DNA of 37,957 bases from Cyanobacteria bacterium SIG31 (GCA_015152465.1 SUTX01000006.1:1-37957), one strand, 5' to 3'; positions 9,024 through 18,243 are shown, numbered from the stretch's first letter. The notes: a model not told the origin generated them from the sequence alone. Numbers and translations are program-made.

Positions 9024-9046
9024 GTCTAAGGGATAAATATAACTAT

Positions 9047-10306
9047 ATGCCAAAAATATCTGTAGAAAAAACATTAAAGCTAATACCATCTTTGTTTGAA
9101 ATTAATTTAAACAATGATAAATCGGGTACGCTTATTTTTGAGAAACTTTCTCAAATTATTGATTTTGATGAAGCTTTTATTTATTTCCTTAATCCTGAGA
9201 GTTTACAGTTAAAATACAGTTTTAAAGAACATAAAAACTACAAAGCAAACTCTATTTTTGAAATGTCTGCAGGACTAAAAAAACAGATGTTTTCAAAAGA
9301 GGGGCAAATTTTATTGCCTGATTGTGAATTTATAAAAACAGTAGGCTTAGCTGAATTAAAGAAAAAATCGTATATTTTGGCTAAGATTTCTGTAAAATCA
9401 ACAGTCTTTGGCGTTATTCTTCTTGCAAAAAAAGAACATAACTTCTACACAGAAGAAGATTTAACCATTTTAGATGCTTGTGGAAGTATTTTATCTTATA
9501 TTTTAAAAGATTTAGAGCTATCTAATGTTTTTAAGATTCAGCTAAAAGCCCTTAAAGATGGGATTATCGAAAAGCAAGAAGCATATAAGACAATAAAAGA
9601 ACAAAATGAAAGAATTTTAGAAGCAGATAAGGTTAAGAACGAATTTTTAGCAAATATATCACATGAGTTAAGAACTCCACTAAACTCAATACTCGGTTTT
9701 GCAGATATTTTAACCACTCAAATTTATGGAGATTTAAACTCAAAACAGATAGAATACATTAACGATATTAAAGTTTCAGGAACGCATCTTTTAGGAATGA
9801 TTAATGAAATTCTTGATATGTCTAAAATAGAAGCTCATGCAATGAAGATTGTGAAAAGCACATTCCCAATTAGTCGTGCTTTGACAGAGGTATGCAATAT
9901 TCTTTTACCTCTTGCACAAAAAAAGAATGTCCATATAAACGCTGCTATGGCTTATGATTTTGATGTGTTTGCAGATTATCAAAAGGTTCAACAAATTTTG
10001 TATAACTTGGTGAGCAACGCTATTAAATATTCACCTGAAAATGATGAAATAGAAATTGTTGTTGCGCAAGCTGGTGATAAGTTCCAGATAGCTGTCCACG
10101 ATAATGGCATTGGTATTGATCCAAAATATCATGGTAAAATCTTTGCTAAATTTGTTCAACTTGATAGTGCATATACTAAAAAAGAAAGTTCTACCGGTTT
10201 AGGCTTAACTATTACAAAAGAACTTGTTGAGCTTCACGGAGGCAAAATTTCTTTAATAAGCGAGGTTAATAACGGCTCTACATTTATCGTGGAAATACCG
10301 CTTTAA
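9047..10306 (+). CDS. Soluble GAF-domain sensor histidine kinase
   Basis: A 419-aa histidine kinase with no membrane segment. Residues about 10-170 look like a GAF sensor domain, followed by a coiled coil (about 175-195). The H-box FLANISHELRTPLNSILGF has phosphoacceptor His206. The ATPase part shows an N-box (YNLVSNAIKYSP), G1 (VHDNGIGID) and G2 (STGLGLTI). It would sense a cytoplasmic signal. No response regulator is adjacent; the nearest receiver protein in the window is at 29928, about 20 kb away. The upstream AAGGGA is rather far from the ATG, so initiation may be weak or coupled. Confidence 0.9.
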   Translation: MPKISVEKTLKLIPSLFEINLNNDKSGTLIFEKLSQIIDFDEAFIYFLNPESLQLKYSFKEHKNYKANSIFEMSAGLKKQMFSKEGQILLPDCEFIKTVGLAELKKKSYILAKISVKSTVFGVILLAKKEHNFYTEEDLTILDACGSILSYILKDLELSNVFKIQLKALKDGIIEKQEAYKTIKEQNERILEADKVKNEFLANISHELRTPLNSILGFADILTTQIYGDLNSKQIEYINDIKVSGTHLLGMINEILDMSKIEAHAMKIVKSTFPISRALTEVCNILLPLAQKKNVHINAAMAYDFDVFADYQKVQQILYNLVSNAIKYSPENDEIEIVVAQAGDKFQIAVHDNGIGIDPKYHGKIFAKFVQLDSAYTKKESSTGLGLTITKELVELHGGKISLISEVNNGSTFIVEIPL

Positions 10307-10318
10307 AAAGAACTTTTG

Positions 10319-10813
10319 TTAACTATTTACCCCTTCTAGCATAACAACAGCATTAGCTTCAATGGCTTTACTTTCGCCAACAGCATCAAGTTTTTCTTTT
10401 GTTTTAGCTTTTATTGAAATATCTACAGGTTCAAGTCCCATTAAAGATGCTAAAGCTTCTTTCATTTTTGGAATATATGGCATCATTTTAGGGTTCTGAG
10501 CAATTATATTTGAATCAATATTATTTATTTTATATCCTGCACTCTTAATTTTGTCATAGACATGACGTAGCAAAATCATACTATCAGCATCTTTATATTT
10601 AGGATCTGTATCTGGAAATAGCGTCCCGATATCATCAAGTGCTAGCGCTCCAAGTAAGGCATCAATGATCGCATGTACTAAAACATCCGCATCCGAATGC
10701 CCCAGCAAACCTTTTTCGTGAGTAATTCTCACTCCTCCGATTATAAGTTCCCTGCCCTCAACGAGGCGGTGAATATCGTATCCTAAACCGATTCTGTATT
10801 TTTGCTTAGCCAT
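10319..10813 (-). CDS. ispF: 2-C-methyl-D-erythritol 2,4-cyclodiphosphate synthase
   Basis: A 164-aa MEP-pathway enzyme that cyclises 4-diphosphocytidyl-methylerythritol 2-phosphate, releasing CMP, on the way to isoprenoid precursors. The zinc ligands are visible as Asp13 and His15 in GYDIHRL and His47 in HSDADVLVHAIIDALLGA. The conserved DIGTLFPDTDP follows, and the C-terminal EANAVVMLEG is typical. Full length. An AAGGAG precedes ATG. It converges on the histidine kinase with 12 bases between stops. Confidence 0.97.
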   Translation of the reverse strand: MAKQKYRIGLGYDIHRLVEGRELIIGGVRITHEKGLLGHSDADVLVHAIIDALLGALALDDIGTLFPDTDPKYKDADSMILLRHVYDKIKSAGYKINNIDSNIIAQNPKMMPYIPKMKEALASLMGLEPVDISIKAKTKEKLDAVGESKAIEANAVVMLEGVNS

Positions 10814-10951
10814 TTTTAAGCTCCTTAATATTCTATATTATAAAACTAAAAGAAGATTTTACATAATTTTTATTATTTCTTAATTAATTTAAAACATTGG
10901 TATTGATAATAAATATTATTTAAAGTGCATTGAGATTTTTGTTTTCGCAGA

Positions 10952-10960
10952 TGATATAAT
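10952..10960 (+). promoter_or_regulatory. Extended -10 promoter for 10993 gene
   Basis: TGATATAAT, a perfect TATAAT at 10955-10960 preceded by TGA. No good -35 at 17 bases; a TTGAGA lies 19 bases upstream. The predicted leader is about 25 bases and contains GGAGGA. Confidence 0.55.
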
Positions 10961-10992
10961 ATACTAACAAAGTGTTAATTGGAGGATCTTTT

Positions 10993-11679
10993 ATGTCACT
11001 ACAGAAAATATTACCAATTGCAAGAAAAATGGGTGAGGAAAATTTTTTAGCTTACAAACAATATATAAAAGCTGTTAAAGCTGGAAAAGATGCTAATTTA
11101 ACTATGAATCTTAAAAATACTACAATTATTGATACACTTAGTTTTACGGTAAGGGATGGACAAAAAGCTGATATTGATGGCTTTAGAAATTTATTAAGAG
11201 AAATACATAAAAAATATTTTCCTAGAGCTGGTTCTAGTGAAACTACAAAAATAGTAAAACTGGAACATCACATTCTTGATAGTGATAATAAAACAACACT
11301 TCTAAAAACAAATACTACAGATAATAATGGGGTTATTGGTTCTGCTGAATACTCTTTTACTAAACTTGGTCAAAAGTTAATCGCTAATGGATATAGTTTT
11401 TGCGAAGATTTCAGTATAAATTTCTTCGGGATATTTAAATTGAAAAATAATGATATGAAAAATATTCAGAATGCAACTATAAAATTACCAAAAAGTAGCA
11501 AAATTGAAGATTGTGGAGATAAAGTGAAACTTACATTGGAAGCTCTAGCTACACCAGAAGTTCCTGCATTGGAAGCAAATGCTTTTATCTCAAAAGAAAA
11601 GTTTGAAAGTATCTTTGGTGGAGAATTAGAGCAAATGCTACCTGATATGATTGAAAAATCTGGAATGAAATTTTTATAA
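10993..11679 (+). CDS. Unknown 228-aa protein
   Basis: I do not recognise the family. The protein starts MSLQKILPIARKMGEENFLAYKQ and is soluble with no signal peptide, mixing short helices and strands. It has a Lys-rich middle and ends with an acidic helical segment (EQMLPDMIEKSGMKF). The start is chosen at 10993 because GGAGGA (10981-10986) lies seven bases upstream. An in-frame GTG at 10972 would place that site inside the gene. It has its own extended -10 promoter, and the next gene follows after 74 bases on the same strand. Confidence 0.75.
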   Translation: MSLQKILPIARKMGEENFLAYKQYIKAVKAGKDANLTMNLKNTTIIDTLSFTVRDGQKADIDGFRNLLREIHKKYFPRAGSSETTKIVKLEHHILDSDNKTTLLKTNTTDNNGVIGSAEYSFTKLGQKLIANGYSFCEDFSINFFGIFKLKNNDMKNIQNATIKLPKSSKIEDCGDKVKLTLEALATPEVPALEANAFISKEKFESIFGGELEQMLPDMIEKSGMKFL

Positions 11680-11753
11680 AGCAGGTTATTATTAATAAAA
11701 TATTAGCAAAAAGTTTTTTTATAGGTTTTTAAAATTGAAGAAAGAGGAATCCT

Positions 11754-12938
11754 TTGAATATTCAATCTATAAAACCTATAAATATTATTAATAGCACAGC
11801 AGCAATAAAACCAAAGAGGTCGCCAAATTTCAGAGGACGTTTGACGAATGCTTCAATGGATGCTTTTATAAGCTCTCATGAAAGTCTTGTCAAAAGTGCT
11901 ATGGCAAAACTAAATAAGATAAATATTGCAGAATATAAAAGTTTAACTCCAGCAGAAAAACAAGCGTTAAGAAGAGAAGTTTCTGCTATTACAAACTTGA
12001 ATACTAAAGTGGAGATTTTAACTGAGGATATTAAGCTTCATCAATATGCGGCAGAAAGTATTAGACAAGCTTTTGATAAGGAGTTTGGAAAAGGTAAATA
12101 TGTTGTAATATCTATTGGACGTTCATTATCATCTATAAGTAAACTTTTAGGAGCTAAAATAGGTGAAGATAATGTAAAAAATATTCCGCTTTCAAATCTA
12201 TCAAATATAAATCCAAATGGTACTGAGCAATTTGATATTTGGGCTAAAAAATACTGTGACCCTCAATTATATAAGTTATATTTAGATTCTATAGGTTTAA
12301 GTAAAGAAAAAATAGAAAACTCCGGTAAAGAATATATAATTTTAGACTATGCTTTTTCTGGTAGGTCCCTTAAAAATGCTTATAAGATATTAACTTCAGA
12401 TTATTTTTGGGGTAATAAAAAGCGTAATATAACAACAGTTTCAATCCAAGAGGTACTTCCTAAAACTTATAAAAAAGAGAATAGTATTCTTGCCTTAGAT
12501 CTTCAAGGTAGTGGATTTAAGTGCTATTCTTTTGTAAATAAAATTCAAGATAGAAATTCTTTTAATATTAACAAAGCAACTGACTATAATTTGTATTGTA
12601 ATGAAAAACAAAAAGAAATTCATAAGTTATTTGGGTTTGGTTTATTAGATAGTGAATTTGAAACAAATGGAGCAAGGCCATATAAGGAAATAGACTTTGG
12701 TATGATGTTAGCAAATTCTTTCCCTGGTCAAAATAAAAGATTCTGGTGCGATGAAAAGCAACAGTTTGATAAAGATTTTTTTGAAGATTTTTATGAGCTA
12801 GACAAGGCACTTAAAAGAAATCCAAATAGTTTAGAGCTCAAGCTCTTAAAAAATGAATTAGAAAATCTAGACTCATATATTAAATATTATGTAGATTTGA
12901 AACAACGAATAAAAGTAGCTGTTTTCAAAAATTCATAA
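11754..12938 (+). CDS. Uncharacterised protein with phosphoribosyltransferase-like motif
   Basis: A 394-aa protein beginning at TTG, supported by AGAGGA six bases upstream. The N-terminus is a short basic tail ending PNFRGR (residues 24-29), then a helical region to about residue 110. Residues about 115-230 resemble a type I phosphoribosyltransferase core. A strand-loop YVVISIGRSLSSISKLLGA is followed by YIILDYAFSGRSL, which fits the 13-residue PRPP-binding pattern (hydrophobics, D-[DEY], two or more residues, [ST]-G-x-[ST]). The usual second acidic residue is Tyr. The C-terminal 160 residues are unfamiliar. The catalytic assignment is inference only; the remainder is unknown. Convergent with the FlhA-like gene, three bases apart. 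Confidence 0.7.
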   Translation: MNIQSIKPINIINSTAAIKPKRSPNFRGRLTNASMDAFISSHESLVKSAMAKLNKINIAEYKSLTPAEKQALRREVSAITNLNTKVEILTEDIKLHQYAAESIRQAFDKEFGKGKYVVISIGRSLSSISKLLGAKIGEDNVKNIPLSNLSNINPNGTEQFDIWAKKYCDPQLYKLYLDSIGLSKEKIENSGKEYIILDYAFSGRSLKNAYKILTSDYFWGNKKRNITTVSIQEVLPKTYKKENSILALDLQGSGFKCYSFVNKIQDRNSFNINKATDYNLYCNEKQKEIHKLFGFGLLDSEFETNGARPYKEIDFGMMLANSFPGQNKRFWCDEKQQFDKDFFEDFYELDKALKRNPNSLELKLLKNELENLDSYIKYYVDLKQRIKVAVFKNS

Positions 12939-12941
12939 ATA

Positions 12942-14414
12942 TTAAACTTTACCAATAAATTTGATATTATAATCGCTTACTAGTTCTTCATTAGCAAGAA
13001 CTGTTAGATTAGGTACAAATTCTGACAAAATAACAAAGCACATATGTCTTATGTCTATTGGAGCTACAAGAATAGGTGAATTTAACTTTTTAGTTTTAAT
13101 TAGTTTGTTAATTTTTCCTGCAATTTCCTGAACGTCACAAGCTTCTATTCTTATAATATTTTCATTTTCATCTGACTCAAAAAAGCTATCAATTTTTTCT
13201 ATTGTTTCATCAGAAAATTCAATCACTTTTAGCTCTGAATCATTAGTTAGGTCTTTTAGTATTTGCTTAGAAAAAGCTAATCGGACTTTGTCTAATAAAT
13301 CTTCTTTTGTTGGTTCATTTGCATAATCATTAATTTTTTCAAACAAATAAATAATATTCTTAATTGAAACTTTTTCTCTTATTAAACATGTTAATAAATA
13401 TTTTAAATCAGCAGGTGTAATAAACTCAGGTATAATATTATCTACTAAGAATGAGTTGTTATCTAAGACGATTTCAATATATTTATTAATATCATTATAA
13501 TCCATTATGTCTGAAACTTCTTTTATTGATATATGTTCGATTGCCTTTCCGATATATTCAACAGCTGTAAGCCCTGTTGCCCAAAAATCTTTTGTTTTAT
13601 CTTCGCTAATCCATAGGAGTTTTTTACCGGTTATGTCATCGACAGATACAATATCAGTGTCTTGAGGTTTATATCCTTTTAATTCATCTTTATAATAAGC
13701 AACATATCCTGAGAATACCAGCCCTCTAAATACTTCTACGTCATGAATTTTTATAGAGAATTCGTTTTGACCTAATTCGTCATTATTATGAAAATGAATA
13801 TGGGGGATAACATAACCTAGCTTATCAGTTAGCTTTTGCCTTATTTTTACAGTTTCAGAAAGCAAACCTCCGCTGTATTCTAGTCCGACAAGTTCTAAAA
13901 GTTCTTCAGATAAATTAACTGAGAATTTTTCTTCTTTGATTTTAGAATACATATTATCAGGAGAAATTTCATTAATTAAAGATTGTTTTAAGTTGCCCAA
14001 TTGTCTTAGCTCATCTGACATTTGGGTGTTTAATCTATTTTTTTCTTCAATAGAAAGGTTATCATTTTCAAGCTCTGATTTAATCCTTTTAATCCTATCT
14101 TTTTGAGTAATTATTTTTAACTGTATTTCTTTACACGATTCATAAGGTGAGGTTGGAGCAGAAAGCATTTTTTCCATTCTGCTTTTGAAGCTTGTCACAT
14201 TGACAATATCATCTAATTCTGTAGAATCCTCTTCTTGTTTTTCTCTAACAAAAATACAATTAAAATCAAAAGACGAATCTGTTTCTATTTCATGCATAGT
14301 ATATAAATCCCAGCCATCTTCCGACATTTGATTTAACAATTCTTCTAAAGCTTGTTTATCATCAGTAGGTACAGATTTAATAACGTACTGCATTTTTTTA
14401 TTAAACATCTTCAT
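12942..14414 (-). CDS. Soluble FlhA/SctV cytosolic-domain protein with DUF4177-like N-terminus
   Basis: A 490-aa protein. Residues 8-58 (MQYVIKSV ... EDGWDLYTMHEI ... CIFVREK) resemble DUF4177. Residues 90-150 are a charged coiled coil. Residues about 168-490 match the cytosolic C-terminal domain of FlhA/SctV type III export gate proteins: LELVGLEYSGGLLSETVKIRQ, then LGYVIPHIHFHNN, FSIKIHDVEVFRG, LKYLLTCLIREKVSIKNI, and the terminal SPILVAPIDIRHMCFVILSE ... VLANEELVSDYNIKFIG. The roughly 300-residue membrane part of real FlhA is absent, and no other flagellar or type III gene lies nearby. It overlaps the pdp stop by 14 bases, so it is the last gene of the bamA run. ATG at 14393 (Met8) is an alternative start. 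In FlhA this domain docks export chaperones; the role here is unknown. Confidence 0.8.
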   Translation of the reverse strand: MKMFNKKMQYVIKSVPTDDKQALEELLNQMSEDGWDLYTMHEIETDSSFDFNCIFVREKQEEDSTELDDIVNVTSFKSRMEKMLSAPTSPYESCKEIQLKIITQKDRIKRIKSELENDNLSIEEKNRLNTQMSDELRQLGNLKQSLINEISPDNMYSKIKEEKFSVNLSEELLELVGLEYSGGLLSETVKIRQKLTDKLGYVIPHIHFHNNDELGQNEFSIKIHDVEVFRGLVFSGYVAYYKDELKGYKPQDTDIVSVDDITGKKLLWISEDKTKDFWATGLTAVEYIGKAIEHISIKEVSDIMDYNDINKYIEIVLDNNSFLVDNIIPEFITPADLKYLLTCLIREKVSIKNIIYLFEKINDYANEPTKEDLLDKVRLAFSKQILKDLTNDSELKVIEFSDETIEKIDSFFESDENENIIRIEACDVQEIAGKINKLIKTKKLNSPILVAPIDIRHMCFVILSEFVPNLTVLANEELVSDYNIKFIGKV

Positions 14415-15729
14415 CTTCTTCAGCCTTTACAATTTTATATATCATACTATTATGAGTTGGTTTGCTATCATCGATAACAAAAGCTTCGTCACAGTACTTT
14501 TGAGCGATTTTAGTTTTATCAGGATTATTAGAGTAAATAGTGTATAAAATATCACCTTTATTAACTCCTTCTCCACTCTTTTTATTTAAATAAATCCCTA
14601 CGCTATAATCTATTGGATCAGTCTTTCTGTCACGTCCAGCACCTAGAATTTTGCATGCATATGCTATTTTGTAAGCATCAATATTGTGAACAAAGCCATT
14701 TTTCTTTGACTCACATTCTATTTTATATGCAGGTAAATCAAATAAATCATAATTATCTATTACGTCAGGATTTCCACCTTGTGCAGAAATTAATTCCCTG
14801 AATTTTTCCAAAGCTTTTCCTTTCTCAACAAGCTCTTTTAAATGCGCCTTTGCTTCTTGTTGAGTTTCAAATAAACCTAACTGCAGTAGAGCTATTGATG
14901 CAAAAGAGTAAGTTAAGTCTGCAACATCTCCGGTTTTTATATTACCCTTTAGAAATTCTATCGACTCAATAATCTCAAGAGCGTTTCCTACAGCTCGGCC
15001 AAGAGGCTCTTCCATAGAGGTTATTACAGCGGTTATAGATTTATTTAATATTTTTCCGATATTAACCATTAATTTTGATAGCTCAACAGCATCTTCAGGT
15101 GTTTTCATAAACGCACCTGAACCGTATTTAACATCAAGAATAATATTTTTTGCACCAGAGGCAATCTTTTTTGAAACTACTGATGATGCAATTAATGGCA
15201 TGCTATCGACTGTTGCTGTAACATCCCTAAGTGCATAAAGTTTGCCATCTGCAGGTGTTAAATTTTGGGTCTGAGCACCAATAGCAACATTTATCTTTTT
15301 TACTTGTTCAATTAATTCTTGAATATTAAGTTGAGTATTGAAACCTGGTATTGACTCCAATTTATCTATAGTTCCACCTGTATGCCCCAAGCCCCTGCCA
15401 GATAATTTAGCAACTGGTACCCCCGCTGCTGCTAAAAGGGGTATCAAAGTAATAGTGACCTTATCACCGACGCCACCGGTTGAATGCTTGTCAACAGTCG
15501 AATCAGTTAATTCACCAAGATCAACAACTTCACCGGAATTTATCATAGCTTCTGTTAAATAAGCTGTTTCTTCTTCTGTCAAACCTTTAAAATAAACAGA
15601 CATTAACCAAGCTGATATTTGATAATCGTGAGCTGAACCATCCATCAAAGAGTTAATTAAAAAATTAATTTCTTCTTTTGATAGAACTTTACCGTGTTTC
15701 TTTTTTTCGATAAGGTCAACAATTCTCAT
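14401..15729 (-). CDS. pdp: Pyrimidine-nucleoside (thymidine) phosphorylase
   Basis: A 442-aa nucleoside phosphorylase family II enzyme that cleaves thymidine, deoxyuridine and probably uridine with phosphate, giving free base and (deoxy)ribose 1-phosphate. The phosphate-binding DKHSTGGVGDK (residues 80-90) is intact, followed by LSGRGLGHTGGTIDKLE and YALRDVTATVDS. Size and motif set fit DeoA/Pdp. It starts two bases after the Skp stop and ends overlapping the FlhA-like gene, so all are cotranscribed. It complements the purine nucleoside phosphorylase at 25382. Confidence 0.95.
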   Translation of the reverse strand: MRIVDLIEKKKHGKVLSKEEINFLINSLMDGSAHDYQISAWLMSVYFKGLTEEETAYLTEAMINSGEVVDLGELTDSTVDKHSTGGVGDKVTITLIPLLAAAGVPVAKLSGRGLGHTGGTIDKLESIPGFNTQLNIQELIEQVKKINVAIGAQTQNLTPADGKLYALRDVTATVDSMPLIASSVVSKKIASGAKNIILDVKYGSGAFMKTPEDAVELSKLMVNIGKILNKSITAVITSMEEPLGRAVGNALEIIESIEFLKGNIKTGDVADLTYSFASIALLQLGLFETQQEAKAHLKELVEKGKALEKFRELISAQGGNPDVIDNYDLFDLPAYKIECESKKNGFVHNIDAYKIAYACKILGAGRDRKTDPIDYSVGIYLNKKSGEGVNKGDILYTIYSNNPDKTKIAQKYCDEAFVIDDSKPTHNSMIYKIVKAEEDEDV

Positions 15730-15731
15730 AA

Positions 15732-16178
15732 TTACTTAGCACCTTTCAATTTATTGATTACCATATCTGTAATATCAAGTCCGCCAACAAAGACTCCTCT
15801 TTGATCCATAATTGCATCTAATTTCTGTTCAACCATTACAGCTTTTGCAGCTTCACGAATTTTTGTATAAACTTCTTGTTCTCTTTTTTGTTTCAATGCA
15901 ATATAAGCCTGCTCTTTTGCTTTAAACTCTTGTGCGGTCTTTTGTTCAAAAGTTTGTTTCTTAAGAGGTGTATCGAGAGCTTTATATTCTTTTTCTTTGT
16001 CAACAAGATATTGTTGCATTTCTAAGCCTTTAGCGTCAACTTCTTTTGTAGCTTTTTTAGCATACTCATAATTATCTATAACTTTTATATAGTCAATGTA
16101 ACCAACGCCTGCAGCATTTGCGACTCCAGTCAAAGCTACAATTGCGGCTAAGACAATTCCAAGTTTCCAATTTTTCAT
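15732..16178 (-). CDS. OmpH/Skp-family periplasmic chaperone
   Basis: A 148-aa protein with a signal peptide (MKNWKLGIVLAAIVALTGVANA, cleavage near residue 22). A short strand (GVGYIDYIKVI) is followed by a long charged helical hairpin, the Skp tentacle (residues about 40-118), and a C-terminal strand (LDAIMDQRGVFVGGLDITD). Skp trimers hold unfolded outer-membrane proteins in the periplasm before delivery to BamA. The position directly downstream of bamA is the classical arrangement. AGGAGG precedes ATG. Confidence 0.9.
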   Translation of the reverse strand: MKNWKLGIVLAAIVALTGVANAAGVGYIDYIKVIDNYEYAKKATKEVDAKGLEMQQYLVDKEKEYKALDTPLKKQTFEQKTAQEFKAKEQAYIALKQKREQEVYTKIREAAKAVMVEQKLDAIMDQRGVFVGGLDITDMVINKLKGAK

Positions 16179-16203
16179 AATTAACCTCCTATATATAATA
16201 ATT

Positions 16204-18117
16204 TTAGTACATCATATCGCCTACGCCAAATGTGAAGTAACCGTGTTCAGAACCATTAGGTCCAGGATTTGTTAATGGGAAACCATAGTCTATTGATAGC
16301 GGTCCGACACCTGGCATATTTATCTTTAAGCCCATACCTGCAGTAATTGCATGTATTGGTCTGTTATATAAATAGCTTGAAATGGTTGGGTCAAATACTT
16401 TACCTGCATCAACCCAGAATGTTATTCTTAAATTTTGTAAGAAATTAATTTTAAATCTATCAGAGAATGGTAATGGAGTTGCAAGTTCTGCTGAACCCAT
16501 TACAAATGAAGTACCTGTACCTACGCCGTTAACTCTATAACCTCTGATTGTGTAGGGCCCACCAAGTCTAAATGCCATGATTTCAGGCATGTCTGAACCA
16601 TGAACTTTTATACCACCACGTCCAGTAAATGTTAATGAAGATTTTTTAGCTATTGGTATGTATTTTTTAGCCATACCAATCAACCTGCCGTTGGTTTTAC
16701 CAATATCATCAAGCCCAAAAGCTTCTTCAAATCTCACAGAGGCTAATGCACCATTTCTTGGATTACTTATAGAATCTCTTGAATCATATGCGAAACCTGG
16801 AGCTATTCTTAAGAATAAACCACCTTCTAATTGTTTATGTCTATCAGCTATATTAAATCCGTGATCTCTGTATATTTCTGATATTTTATTGCCATCACCC
16901 TCTGAAAGATGAATATGCTCAATACCTGTTGTTAAAGTTGCGGATAATCTTGGATTATGTTGAAGTCTGTGTGCTAGAGTTGTCTCGAAACCAATTCTTC
17001 TTTCAATAGCAAGAGGTATGTGATAGCTACCTAAGTCTCTGTAATATATTTTACTCATCAAAGAATTATCAGCATTTAAAAACTGAGGTTCAAAAAAGCT
17101 TAATTCAGCTTGATAATTCATATGAGTTTTAATAGAAGAATCGCTCATTAAAATACCCGAACCAACAATTCCCATAAGAGATACACGTTGATTTCTACCT
17201 CTAAAATTGTTATCAGAAATTGCTACTGAGCCAAAAGCACCTGTGGCGGTATCCAAACCTCCACCGACAGAAACAGAGGCAGTTCTTTGTTCTTTTAACT
17301 CTATTGTTACGTCGTATTTGTCTGGGTCTTCTTCTGATGCCTCAATAGTTCTATTAACATCTTTAAAAGCCTGAGTGGAGTAAAGCCTTACTAAATCTTG
17401 TTTAATTATGTTTTCATTATAAACTGTTCCTGGTTCAGTCATAATGTTACGTTCAATTACATATTCTTTTGTTTTTTCATGACCAGTTATTGAAATTTTA
17501 TTAATTTTTCCTTCAGTAATACTTAGGTTAAGAACACCATCTGGATCATCATAAATAGTGTCAATTTTTGAAAGAATATATCCTTTTGAATAGTAACATT
17601 CGTTAATCTTTTCCATTGCAGTATTAATATCTGCAATGTTTTGAGGTTTACCTTTTAAAGGCAATAAATAACGCATAATTTCTTCTGTTGCAACAACTTC
17701 ATTACCCTCAATAGTAAAATCTGTCACAGGAACATTTTCTTCTAATATAATCTTTAAAGAAATTGTTCCATTAGGGTTTTTTACAGGTACAGCTTTCATT
17801 CTTTCCGTAAAATAACCAAGCCTGTAGATTGTTTTTAAGTCTTGTTGCATAACCTCTTTGTCATACAAAGCCCCTTTTTTTAGTGCAATTTTTCTTAAGA
17901 TAAATTCAGGTTTGATAATATTTGCACCTAAAATTTCAATGTCGTTGATATATGCTATGTCTGATGCTGTAGTTGGGTCTTCATCAATAGTTGCTTCCAT
18001 AATTTCTTGTTCTGTCATTTCCTCAACGGAAATTGCTGGTAACTGAGGTATTACAAACCCGAAAACCAGCATAAACATTATTATTAATCTTTTGTATATA
18101 TTAAACAGACTTAGCAA
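16204..18117 (-). CDS. bamA: BamA/Omp85 outer-membrane assembly protein
   Basis: A 637-aa outer-membrane insertase. A signal-anchor-like N-terminus (residues about 8-30) precedes three POTRA domains (about 57-131, 132-205 and 206-285), then a 16-strand Omp85 barrel from about 286. The substrate-lid motif is visible as TIRGYRVNGVG after FRLGGPY, and the last barrel strands are GPLSIDYGFPL and YFTFGVGDMMY. Three POTRAs are as in cyanobacterial Omp85, against five in Proteobacteria. The start is TTG at 18117, supported by GGAG about eight bases upstream. The gene heads a minus-strand run with skp, pdp and the FlhA-like gene. Confidence 0.93.
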   Translation of the reverse strand: MLSLFNIYKRLIIMFMLVFGFVIPQLPAISVEEMTEQEIMEATIDEDPTTASDIAYINDIEILGANIIKPEFILRKIALKKGALYDKEVMQQDLKTIYRLGYFTERMKAVPVKNPNGTISLKIILEENVPVTDFTIEGNEVVATEEIMRYLLPLKGKPQNIADINTAMEKINECYYSKGYILSKIDTIYDDPDGVLNLSITEGKINKISITGHEKTKEYVIERNIMTEPGTVYNENIIKQDLVRLYSTQAFKDVNRTIEASEEDPDKYDVTIELKEQRTASVSVGGGLDTATGAFGSVAISDNNFRGRNQRVSLMGIVGSGILMSDSSIKTHMNYQAELSFFEPQFLNADNSLMSKIYYRDLGSYHIPLAIERRIGFETTLAHRLQHNPRLSATLTTGIEHIHLSEGDGNKISEIYRDHGFNIADRHKQLEGGLFLRIAPGFAYDSRDSISNPRNGALASVRFEEAFGLDDIGKTNGRLIGMAKKYIPIAKKSSLTFTGRGGIKVHGSDMPEIMAFRLGGPYTIRGYRVNGVGTGTSFVMGSAELATPLPFSDRFKINFLQNLRITFWVDAGKVFDPTISSYLYNRPIHAITAGMGLKINMPGVGPLSIDYGFPLTNPGPNGSEHGYFTFGVGDMMY

Positions 18118-18144
18118 CTATCCACTCCAAAGTGTATAGTATAC

Positions 18145-18174
18145 ATTTTATCACAAATATAGGATTTCAACCAA
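18145..18174 (-). promoter_or_regulatory. bamA operon promoter
   Basis: On the minus strand, extended -10 TGATAAAAT (hexamer at 18145-18150) with TTGGTT 18 bases upstream (18169-18174). It lies between the terminator at 18195 and the bamA start, so it is the natural promoter for the run. Confidence 0.5.
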
Positions 18175-18194
18175 CTATTAATTATTGTAAATAT

Positions 18195-18226
18195 AAAAAA
18201 AGACCTCCATCTTGGAGGTCTTTTTT
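18195..18226 (-). terminator. Strong Rho-independent terminator
   Basis: The perfect stem GACCTCC/GGAGGTC (18202-18208 with 18214-18220) has a five-base loop, flanked by seven A and six T, so the stem can extend to 13 bp. On the minus strand it ends the 78-aa gene and separates it from bamA. The symmetry would let it work on both strands. Confidence 0.92.
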
Positions 18227-18243
18227 ATTCCGTTAAAACTTTT

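Noticed and set aside
10972..10992. GTG start extending the 228-aa gene
   Set aside because: The GGAGGA ribosome site at 10981 fits ATG 10993.
12942..14414. A flagellar or type III secretion locus
   Set aside because: Only the FlhA cytosolic domain is present, with no membrane part and no other secretion genes in the window.
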